Source: Intrasporangium_A sp039812505 | Lineage (GTDB): Bacteria > Actinomycetota > Actinomycetes > Actinomycetales > Dermatophilaceae | Assembly (NCBI RefSeq): GCF_039812505.1 | Contig: NZ_JBDIAQ010000107.1 | Span: 1 to 11,964, forward strand | DNA length: 11,964 nucleotides | Direction of reading: 5' to 3' | Position numbers and translations under genes: made by a program | Shown here: positions 6,229-11,964 of the stretch, piece after piece | Position numbering within the stretch: the stretch's first letter is position 1 | Layout: each line of letters opens with the position of its first letter | Notes under the pieces: generated by a model | What the model was told of the DNA's origin: nothing | The model's database searches: none | The model's input: only the letters and a program-made list of their open reading frames with translations

Positions 6229-7782
6229 TCACGGCCGGGCCGGGCCGGGCGGCACGGCATGGCCGTGCAGCCTGGCCCGGGCCTGTAGGGTCAGCCAGAC
6301 CTCGGCCATCCCCGACAGGCTGTCGAGGTCGCGGTCCAGCAGGCTGGCCGCAAGCCGGACCTTCCGGCGCAGCGTGTGCCGGTGGATCCCCGCCTCGTCC
6401 GCCGCGCGCCCCCAGTGGCCGCAGTGGTGCAGGTAGGCGTCCAGCGCCTTGACGAGCCCCCCGCCGTGGCTGCGGTCGTAGTCCTCAAGTGGTCCCAGCA
6501 CCGAGTCGCAGACGACCTCGAGCGCCTCGTCGGTCTGCGAGCCGAGCAGCAGCGCGGTGAGGCCCAGACTCGTGTAGTCGGCGCGCCGGCTCTCCTGTGC
6601 GGCCGCGGTCAGCGCGGCGGCCCGGGCCTGCGCCAGGCCGGAGCGGAGCTCGCGGACCCCGACCGACCCGCTGGTGCCGACGACCGGGCGCAGGCCGAGC
6701 GCCTTGCGGGCGGCGGACTGCAGCCCGGTCGCCAGCCGGGCGGCATTGCCGACGGCGGCGGCGACGACGACCTCGTGGCCGGCGGTGGTGACCAGATGCG
6801 TCACCCCGGTGCGGACCAGCTGCCGCTCGACGACGGGCAGCAGCTCGCCCACCTGGTCGGTCCCGGTGAGAACGAGCACCACCAGCGGCTGTCCCTCGCC
6901 GAACCCGAACGACTCGACCAGGTCGTCGTGCGCCGGGTCGTCGCCGGCCAGCAGCACCCGGAAGGCGGCCTCGCGCACCCTCCGCTCGATGGTGCGCACG
7001 CTGCGCGAGGTGCGCGTGGCCAGGGCCAGCACGGTCACGGCGTGGCTGACGAGCAGCCGTTCGTGCTGCGACAGTGGGCGGCTGGCCCACACGGCGAGCG
7101 CCATCGGGGAGGGCTGGTCGGTGTCGAGGGTCTGCAGCATGAGGATGCCGCTGTCGTCCGCATGGGTCATGCTCACCGGTCGGCGCGGCCTGGCCCACAC
7201 CACCCGCAGCTGCGCCTCCAGCTGCGGCAGCCCGGTGCCGCAGGCGCGCACGACGCGCCCGGCCGGGTCGACCAGCGCGGTCGTCACCCCGAGGGCGGCG
7301 CTGAGCGCCTCCAGGGCGCCGACGGGCCCGGCGGTGAGGGCGCCCTCGGCGACCCGGTCCTGGTGCTGGGAGATGAGCGCGACCTCGTTGACGCGGTCGG
7401 CGTTCAGGGTCGTGATGATCCGCTTGCTGATCGCGATGAAGGACGTCCGCGCCGACACCGCGAGCACCGGCAGCCCGTAGCGGTCACCGGCCGCGACGAC
7501 CTCCGCGGGCACCTGTTCGTGGACCATGCCGGTGTCGAAGGCGAGGCCCGCGAGCCCGGCGCGCGCCAGCCGCGCGACGTACTCGTCGCGACCGACCTGA
7601 TCGACGGGCAGGCTGAGACCCAGGGTGAGCAGCAGCTCCCCGCCGTCGAGCCACGGCGTGGGGTCGACGAGCTCGCTGGTGTGTGCCCAGCTGATCTCGT
7701 GCCGCAGGCCGACGTGGCCGGAGAGCACCGTCAGCCCGAGCTGGTCGCTGTCCGCGGCCAGCTGCGCCACCGTGATCGGCAT
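6229..7782 (-). CDS. PucR-family transcriptional regulator (first copy)
   Basis: DNA-binding regulator (517 aa) of the PucR family, usually activators of purine, GABA or other nitrogen-compound catabolism. The N-terminal PucR ligand domain (about 1-125) has the hallmark SELVDPTPWLDGGELLLT (36-53). A central CdaR/GGDEF-like region lies at about 280-400. The C-terminal helix-turn-helix (about 450-500) includes HCGHWGRAADEAGIHRHTLRRK, the PucR_C type. The ATG at 7780-7782 lacks a Shine-Dalgarno but has a -10-like hexamer six bases upstream, suggesting a leaderless message. It is convergent with the hydrolase gene (55 bp apart), with no clear hairpin terminator between. Position suggests control of the permease-hydrolase pair, but this is inference; no operator is assigned to it. 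Confidence 0.9.
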   Translation of the reverse strand: MPITVAQLAADSDQLGLTVLSGHVGLRHEISWAHTSELVDPTPWLDGGELLLTLGLSLPVDQVGRDEYVARLARAGLAGLAFDTGMVHEQVPAEVVAAGDRYGLPVLAVSARTSFIAISKRIITTLNADRVNEVALISQHQDRVAEGALTAGPVGALEALSAALGVTTALVDPAGRVVRACGTGLPQLEAQLRVVWARPRRPVSMTHADDSGILMLQTLDTDQPSPMALAVWASRPLSQHERLLVSHAVTVLALATRTSRSVRTIERRVREAAFRVLLAGDDPAHDDLVESFGFGEGQPLVVLVLTGTDQVGELLPVVERQLVRTGVTHLVTTAGHEVVVAAAVGNAARLATGLQSAARKALGLRPVVGTSGSVGVRELRSGLAQARAAALTAAAQESRRADYTSLGLTALLLGSQTDEALEVVCDSVLGPLEDYDRSHGGGLVKALDAYLHHCGHWGRAADEAGIHRHTLRRKVRLAASLLDRDLDSLSGMAEVWLTLQARARLHGHAVPPGPARP

Positions 7783-7788
7783 GCAGGA

Positions 7789-7794
7789 AGCGTA
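7789..7794 (-). promoter_or_regulatory. Putative -10 element of first PucR gene (leaderless)
   Basis: The minus strand reads TACGCT, then six bases (TCCTGC), then the ATG start. Spacing is the same as at tmk and puts the transcription start at or beside the start codon. No Shine-Dalgarno and no clear -35 are seen. Confidence 0.4.
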
Positions 7795-7850
7795 CGATGC
7801 CGCACCGTGGGGGCGGGCCCTACCGGACGGAGGGTATGCCGCTCACCCGG

Positions 7851-8037
7851 GCCCCGGCGCAACGACCCGCCTGCTGGGCCGCGGCGGGCGACATACCCCC
7901 GGCTCAGCCGGCCCCCGGCGCAACGACCCGTCCGCCGCGGTCGCGGCGGACGGCATACCCCCGGCTCAGCGCCCGGCGCAACGACCCGTCCGCGCCGGCC
8001 GCGGTGGGCGGCATACCCTCGGCTCAGCCGGCCCCGG
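7851..8037 (+). repeat. Three ~60-bp tandem repeats with central hairpins between the two PucR genes
   Basis: Three units (7851-7910, 7911-7970, 7971-8030) plus the first bases of a fourth (8031-8037). Each has the order CCGGCGCAACGACCCG (identical at 7854, 7915 and 7973), a variable GC-rich hairpin, CATACC, and GGCTCAG. A degenerate partial copy (GGTATGCC, GCTCACCCGG) precedes at about 7833-7850. The last unit contains the stop codon of the second PucR gene, so the array reaches into that coding end. The gap of 241 bp between the two PucR genes holds this array and the first PucR promoter; no gene is supported there. Function unknown: transcript 3'-end structure, protein-binding array or dispersed repeat family are all possible. 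Confidence 0.9.
7928..7953. terminator. Perfect 12-bp hairpin in the middle repeat unit, possible terminator
   Basis: CCGTCCGCCGCG and CGCGGCGGACGG flank a two-base centre (GT). In RNA the innermost pairs would open to make a loop. It lies about 70 bases past the stop of the second PucR gene, upstream of the first PucR promoter, so it could end or trim read-through. No U-tract follows on the minus strand, so it is not a classic intrinsic terminator; actinobacterial ones often lack it. Confidence 0.4.
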
Positions 8038-9487
8038 ACAGCTCGACGTGCGCGAGCCAGAGGGCTGCCGCGCTCGTCGGGTCGTCCAGGTCGATGCCGG
8101 TGCGCTGCTGCACGGCGGCGATCCGGTGGCGCAGCGAGTTGCGATGGCAGCCCAGCTCGTGCGCCGCTCGCTCCCAGCTCCCCCGGTGGCGCAGGTACGC
8201 CACCACGGCGGCCTCGAGCTCGGGCCGGCCGAGCGCCTGCAGGGCGAGCCAGTCACGGCGGCCCCCGTCCTGCGGGTCGCTGCCGGCCGCGAGGTCGACG
8301 CGGGCGCCGTCCGGCAGGCCGGCCAGGATCCGCTCGGTCGCACGCAGGGTCGTCGCGACCATCGGACCCCCCGTCGCGGTGAGGGCCAGCTCCGGCGTGG
8401 CGACCCTCGCGGGCAGGCCCGGGCCGAGGTCCAGCAGGCGCACCGCGTCGCCGGAGGCGGCGAGCAGCCGCAGCCGGTCGGGCTGCCAGTGCCCCCAGAC
8501 GTCGAGACGGTGGCGCTCGCATTCGTCGACCAGCTCGTCGGCGGCGTCCCGGCCCAACGGCCCGAGGACCACGAGCCGGGCGGTGCCCGGCGGCGGGTCG
8601 AGCGAGAGGGCTCCCGCCAGCTCGCGCGCCGCGTCGACCCGGCCGGCGAGCAGGAGCGCGGCCACTGCCTCGCGCTCGGCCCGCCGACGCATCACGCCGG
8701 TGTGGCGCAGCTCGACGGCCAGGGCCAGCAGCGAGGTGGCCGTCACCAGCAGCTGCCGGTTGCGGGGCGGGACCGGCCGCCGCTGGGCGGTGGCGACGAA
8801 ACCGCGCAGCCGCCCTTCGCGGGAGAGCGGCTGGACCGCCACGTCGAGCTCGCCCAGCGGGAACGTCGCGGCGGCGTGTGGCCCCGCGCCGCGCAGTCGG
8901 CGCACCTCGCCGCCGACCTGCCGGGCACTCGACCGGTGCGTGCGGGGCCAGACGGTCACCACCGAGCCGTCCGGGTCGAGGTGGGCCGCCCAGCCGTCGA
9001 TGGCCGCGGCGAGGACCCGCACGACCGCGGCGACGGGGCTGCGGTCGCTCGCGGCCCGGACGAGGTCGCGGTGGGCACCCAGGGCGAGGTCGAGGTCGGC
9101 GCGGCCGGCCGCGGCCAGCAGCTCCCAGTAGCGCCGGGCGACGAGCTGGAACGGGGTCGGCTCGGGCACCACGAACAGCGGCAGGCCGGCCTCGTCGCAG
9201 ACCCGTACGAGCACCGGCGGCACCCGGGTGTGCACGGGTCCCAGGCCGAGGGCCAGCCCACGCAGGCCGTGACCGACCAGCATCGTCGCGTAGGCCCGCA
9301 GGGGCGCGGTGTGCATCGTCAGGTTCATCCCGGTCGTGAGCAGCAGCTCGCCACCGGTGAGGTAGGGGCGGGGGTCGCGCAGCTCGCTGACGTGCACGCC
9401 GGTGAGGGGCTCGGCCGACGGCACGACGGCACCGACCCGGACCAGGTCCGCGCCCAGGGCCGCGCTGAGCTCGCCGAGGGTCGTCAT
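8024..9487 (-). CDS. PucR-family transcriptional regulator (second copy), divergent from gabT
   Basis: PucR-family regulator (487 aa from the chosen start). The N-terminal ligand domain has SELRDPRPYLTGGELLLTTG; the C-terminal helix-turn-helix includes RGSWERAAHELGCHRNSLRHRI and ends close to the C-terminus, as in the family. I chose the ATG at 9485-9487 because MTTLGELSAAL aligns with the beginning of the other PucR protein (MPITVAQLAAD). ATG codons at 9503-9505 and 9500-9502 would add six or five residues; none has a clear Shine-Dalgarno. It is transcribed away from the aminotransferase gene, the usual arrangement for a local regulator. C. glutamicum GabR, a PucR-type activator of gabTDP, is the closest functional precedent, so control of the gabT-dehydrogenase pair is likely. 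It is a distant paralogue of the neighbouring PucR protein, not a recent duplicate. Confidence 0.9.
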   Translation of the reverse strand: MTTLGELSAALGADLVRVGAVVPSAEPLTGVHVSELRDPRPYLTGGELLLTTGMNLTMHTAPLRAYATMLVGHGLRGLALGLGPVHTRVPPVLVRVCDEAGLPLFVVPEPTPFQLVARRYWELLAAAGRADLDLALGAHRDLVRAASDRSPVAAVVRVLAAAIDGWAAHLDPDGSVVTVWPRTHRSSARQVGGEVRRLRGAGPHAAATFPLGELDVAVQPLSREGRLRGFVATAQRRPVPPRNRQLLVTATSLLALAVELRHTGVMRRRAEREAVAALLLAGRVDAARELAGALSLDPPPGTARLVVLGPLGRDAADELVDECERHRLDVWGHWQPDRLRLLAASGDAVRLLDLGPGLPARVATPELALTATGGPMVATTLRATERILAGLPDGARVDLAAGSDPQDGGRRDWLALQALGRPELEAAVVAYLRHRGSWERAAHELGCHRNSLRHRIAAVQQRTGIDLDDPTSAAALWLAHVELSGAG

Positions 9488-9498
9488 GGACACATCGT

Positions 9499-9535
9499 CC
9501 ATCATCTCGATGGTTTGGGACGGATCATCCGATGA
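9499..9535. promoter_or_regulatory. Candidate operator: two similar inverted repeats 22 bp apart upstream of gabT
   Basis: CCATC-ATCTC-GATGG (9499-9513) and TCATC-C-GATGA (9525-9535) are each 5-bp dyads sharing the right half CGATG, with those halves 22 bp apart, about two helical turns. The second overlaps the -35 hexamer of the gabT promoter, the first touches the start region of the second PucR gene. This suits a regulator acting on both genes. Short motifs; chance is possible. Confidence 0.35.
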
Positions 9536-9561
9536 CAGGGCAGCCTTGCCGTGCCTACGGT
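9532..9561 (+). promoter_or_regulatory. Sigma-A-like promoter of gabT-dehydrogenase operon
   Basis: ATGACA (9532-9537, five of six match to TTGACA) is followed by an 18-bp gap and TACGGT (9556-9561). Transcription would start near 9568, leaving a short leader with a good ribosome binding site. The -35 lies in a candidate operator. Confidence 0.5.
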
Positions 9562-9575
9562 GGCGGCACCCGACA

Positions 9576-9581
9576 AAGGAG
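9576..9581 (+). promoter_or_regulatory. Ribosome binding site of gabT; decides the start
   Basis: AAGGAG ends seven bases before the ATG at 9589. This favours 9589 over the in-frame ATG at 9532, which overlaps the proposed promoter and would add 19 residues unlike the family. Confidence 0.8.
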
Positions 9582-9588
9582 TGCCCCC

Positions 9589-10980
9589 ATGTCCCGTGAC
9601 GTCCCGGCCGACCCGACGATCCCCCAGACCCGACACCTGCGCACGGCGGTCCCCGGCCCCCGGTCGCTTGCCCTGCAGGCCGAGCGTGACGCGGCCCTGC
9701 CCGCCGGCCTCGGCAGGACCCTGCCGGTCTTCGTCGAACGCATGGGCGGCGGGATCATCGAGGACGTCGACGGCAACCGGATCGTCGACCTCGCCTCCGG
9801 GATCGCCGTGACCAGCGTCGGCGCCGCGCACCCGGAGGTGGCGCGCCGGGTCGCCGCGCAGGCGGAGCGCTTCACCCACACCTGCTTCCTCGTCACGCAA
9901 TACGAGAGCTACGTGCGGGTCGCGCAGTGGCTCAACGCAAACGCGCCGGGCGACTTCGCCAAGACGACCGCGCTCTTCTCGACCGGGGCGGAGGCCGTCG
10001 AGAACGCGGTCAAGATCGCCCGCGCCGCCACCGGACGGCCGGGCGTGGTCGTCTTCAGCAACGCCTACCACGGCCGCACCCTGTTCACCCTGGCGATGAC
10101 CGCCAAGGACAAGCCCTACAAGACCGGCTTCGGGCCGCTGCCGACCGAGCACGTGCACCGGGCGCCGTTCCCCGACCCGCTGAGGTGGCCCGGCAGCCTC
10201 GCCCCGGCACAGGTGGCCGACGCGGCGCTGGACGCGTTCGAGGAGCTCGTGGACCGGGTCGGGGCCGACCAGCTCGCCTGCGTCGTGGTCGAGCCCATCC
10301 AGGGCGAGGGCGGCTTCATCGTGCCGCCGCGCGGGTACCTGCCCCGTCTGGCCGAGGCGGCCCACCGCCACGGCATCGTGGTGGTCGGCGACGAGGTGCA
10401 GGCCGGGCTGGCCCGCACCGGCACCCTCTTCGCCTCCGAGCACGACGGGTTCGTGCCCGACCTGGTGTGCACCGCCAAGGCCCTCGGCGGCGGCCTGCCA
10501 ATCTCGGCGGTGACGGGCCGGGCCGAGGTCATGGGCGCAGTGTCGCCGGGCGGACTCGGCGGCACCTACTCCGGCAACCCGCTGGCCTGCGAGGCCGCCC
10601 TCGCGGTCTTCGAGGCCATCGACGGGCAGGACCTGACCGGGCGGGCCCGGGCCATCGAGGAGCAGGTCCGGCGGGCCCTCGCCCCGGTCGTGGAAGCGGA
10701 CCGGGGGGTCGCGCAGCTGCGTGGCCGCGGCGCCATGCTCGCGCTCGAGCTCGTCCGCCCCGGCACGCTGGAGCCGGACCCGGACGCCGCTGCCGCCATC
10801 GCGGCAGCCTGCCACCGGCAGGGCGTCCTGGTGCTCGTGTGTGGCACGCTCGGCAACGTCATCCGGCTCCTGCCGCCGCTGGTCATCGAGCCGGACCTGC
10901 TGGCGGACGCGCTCGCCGTGCTGTCCGACGCGATCCGCGAGCACATCGCGGTTGCCGAGCCCGAGCAGGTGTCGGCATGA
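9589..10980 (+). CDS. gabT: GabT-like 4-aminobutyrate (omega-amino acid) aminotransferase
   Basis: Class III PLP-dependent aminotransferase (463 aa) moving the terminal amino group of GABA or a similar omega-amino acid to 2-oxoglutarate, giving a semialdehyde and glutamate in the cytosol. Seen: FSTGAEAVENAVKIAR (130-145) binding PLP phosphate, AYHGRT (159-164) with the aromatic that stacks on PLP, VVEPIQGEGGF (233-243) with Glu240 at the substrate-switch Glu position of GabT, GDEVQAGLARTG (267-278) with Asp268 for the pyridine nitrogen, TAKALGGGLPISAVTG (295-310) with the Schiff-base Lys297, and GGTYSGNPLACEAAL. These match GabT better than ornithine or diaminobutyrate enzymes. Related aminotransferases act on 6-aminohexanoate and 5-aminovalerate, so chain length is not settled. 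The stop overlaps the dehydrogenase start as ATGA. Confidence 0.92.
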   Translation: MSRDVPADPTIPQTRHLRTAVPGPRSLALQAERDAALPAGLGRTLPVFVERMGGGIIEDVDGNRIVDLASGIAVTSVGAAHPEVARRVAAQAERFTHTCFLVTQYESYVRVAQWLNANAPGDFAKTTALFSTGAEAVENAVKIARAATGRPGVVVFSNAYHGRTLFTLAMTAKDKPYKTGFGPLPTEHVHRAPFPDPLRWPGSLAPAQVADAALDAFEELVDRVGADQLACVVVEPIQGEGGFIVPPRGYLPRLAEAAHRHGIVVVGDEVQAGLARTGTLFASEHDGFVPDLVCTAKALGGGLPISAVTGRAEVMGAVSPGGLGGTYSGNPLACEAALAVFEAIDGQDLTGRARAIEEQVRRALAPVVEADRGVAQLRGRGAMLALELVRPGTLEPDPDAAAAIAAACHRQGVLVLVCGTLGNVIRLLPPLVIEPDLLADALAVLSDAIREHIAVAEPEQVSA

Positions 10981-11964
10981 CCACGCTCGCCACCGCCTCG
11001 TACCAACCGCGCACCGGCCGGCGCGTGGCCGGACCAGCCGAGAGCACGCCCGAGCAGGTCGACGTCGCGCTCGACGTCGCGGCACAGGCCTTCCCGCGCG
11101 TGTCCGCGACGCCGCCGGCCGTCCGGGCGGCATGGCTGGAGGCCATAGCCGGCGCCCTCGAGGCGCACGCCGACACACTCGTCGCCCTGGCCGACGAGGA
11201 GACCGCGCTGGGCGAGGCACGGCTGCGCGGCGAGCTGGCCAAGTGCGCCGCCTCGGCCAGGTTCTACGGCACGGTGGCCGCCGCCGGGCACTGGGTCGGC
11301 GCCGTGGTCGACACGGTCCCGGGGCCGGCGCCGACCGTGCTGCGACGCGCCAACCTGCCGCTCGGACCGGTCGCGGTGTTCGGGGCGAGCAACTTCCCCT
11401 TCGGCTTCGGGGTGCTCGGACACGACACCTGCTCGGCCATCGCCGCGGGCTGCAGCGTCGTCGTGAAGGCACACCCGGCCCACCCGCGGCTGTCGGTGGC
11501 GCTCGCCGAGCTCGCGGTTCAGACGCTCGCCGGCGCAGGCGCGCCGGTCGGGACCTTCGGCCTCGTCTCCGGCTTCGCGGCCGGCCTCGCCCTGGTCGAC
11601 GATCCCGAGATCACGGCGGTCGCCTTCACCGGCTCCCAGCAGGCCGGCCTGGCCCTCGTCGAACGTGCCGCGCGCCGGGAGGTCCCGATCCCCGTCTTCG
11701 CCGAGATGGGCACCGTCAACCCGGTCGTGGTGACGCCGTCGGCCGCAGTGGGCGCCGAGCAGGTCGCCGCCGGGTTCGTCGGCTCGTTCACGCTCGGGCA
11801 GGGCCAGTTCTGCACCAAGCCGGGCCTGCTCCTCGTCCCGGCGGGCTCGGGCATCGCCGAGGCCGTCGGAGCCGCGGTGGCCGACGTCGCGCCGGGCCCG
11901 CTGCTGACGCGGCAGATCGCCGACGGCTATGCCGCCGGGGTGCAACGGCTGACCGAGGCCGGAG
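10977..11964 (+). CDS. Aldehyde dehydrogenase, alpha-ketoglutarate-semialdehyde dehydrogenase type (3' end outside window)
   Basis: NAD(P)-dependent aldehyde dehydrogenase, 329 codons present of about 500 expected. It starts at the ATG overlapping the gabT stop and stays open to the right edge. Seen: VFGASNFPFGFG with Asn139 of the oxyanion hole, VVVKAHPAHP with Lys164 for cofactor binding, AFTGS (216-220), FAEMGTVNPV with the general base Glu243, and GQFCTKPG with the catalytic Cys279. KAHPAHP, IPVFAEM and the LGQGQFCTKPG context mark the alpha-ketoglutarate-semialdehyde dehydrogenase (KGSADH) subfamily rather than the GabD group, which typically has ELGG near the base. Together with gabT it would oxidise the semialdehyde produced, such as succinate, glutarate or adipate semialdehyde. 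This is inference; classic KGSADH acts in sugar, glucarate and hydroxyproline breakdown, none of whose other genes are in the window. Confidence 0.85.
   Translation, partial: MTTLATASYQPRTGRRVAGPAESTPEQVDVALDVAAQAFPRVSATPPAVRAAWLEAIAGALEAHADTLVALADEETALGEARLRGELAKCAASARFYGTVAAAGHWVGAVVDTVPGPAPTVLRRANLPLGPVAVFGASNFPFGFGVLGHDTCSAIAAGCSVVVKAHPAHPRLSVALAELAVQTLAGAGAPVGTFGLVSGFAAGLALVDDPEITAVAFTGSQQAGLALVERAARREVPIPVFAEMGTVNPVVVTPSAAVGAEQVAAGFVGSFTLGQGQFCTKPGLLLVPAGSGIAEAVGAAVADVAPGPLLTRQIADGYAAGVQRLTEAG

Noticed and set aside
6252..6268. 7-bp inverted repeat GCACGGC-ATG-GCCGTGC as a terminator
   Set aside because: It lies within the coding end of the first PucR gene and has no U-tract in either direction; likely chance in GC-rich DNA.
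7851..8037. CRISPR array
   Set aside because: Only three units, with no distinct non-repeated spacers of even length and no cas genes; the variable part is self-complementary.
7625..9535. Plus-strand open frames through the repeat array and the second PucR gene
   Set aside because: The translated repeats look protein-like (Gly/Ser/Pro-rich), but the frame changes between units, since their spacings are 61 and 58 bp, and it runs antisense to a convincing PucR gene.
9532..9588. Upstream ATG at 9532 as the gabT start
   Set aside because: It coincides with the proposed -35 element, lacks a ribosome binding site and adds residues unlike the family; 9589 has a strong AAGGAG.

Overview
The window is very GC-rich and tightly packed, with GTGA/ATGA stop-start overlaps, frequent GTG starts and strong third-position G/C. 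This points to a high-GC actinobacterium. The tmk-holB-exported peptidase order and protein style fit Intrasporangiaceae/Micrococcales, but that placement is inference. No transposase, integrase, tRNA, rRNA or CRISPR array was seen, so the locus looks chromosomal.

Left third (1-3226, all minus strand): a housekeeping operon read right to left. It contains thymidylate kinase (tmk), DNA polymerase III delta' subunit (holB, 4-bp overlap), and an exported lipoprotein alpha/beta-hydrolase peptidase that starts 24 bp after holB and runs off the left edge. A 242-bp divergent spacer separates it from the next block.

Middle and right (3469-11964): a catabolic and regulatory block. An APC/AAT-family GABA-type permease is translationally coupled to a cytoplasmic serine hydrolase that resembles NylB (6-aminohexanoate-dimer hydrolase) along its whole length. 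Two PucR-family regulators follow on the minus strand. A 240-bp gap between them holds three ~60-bp tandem units, each with a central hairpin. The second PucR gene is divergent from a GabT-like class III aminotransferase, which overlaps by 4 bp an aldehyde dehydrogenase of the alpha-ketoglutarate-semialdehyde dehydrogenase type (cut by the right edge).

Reading of the block (inference): the permease imports an omega-amino acid or a small linear amide of one. The NylB-like hydrolase splits the amide in the cytosol, the aminotransferase converts the freed omega-amino acid to a semialdehyde, and the dehydrogenase oxidises that to a dicarboxylate. The PucR proteins probably sense the inducer. Parts of this are known: GABA use under a PucR-type regulator (GabR with gabTDP in Corynebacterium glutamicum) and nylon-oligomer catabolism by NylB plus aminotransferase plus semialdehyde dehydrogenase. 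One locus joining a GABA-type permease, a NylB-like hydrolase and a KGSADH-type dehydrogenase under two PucR regulators is the most promising candidate here for an undescribed system.
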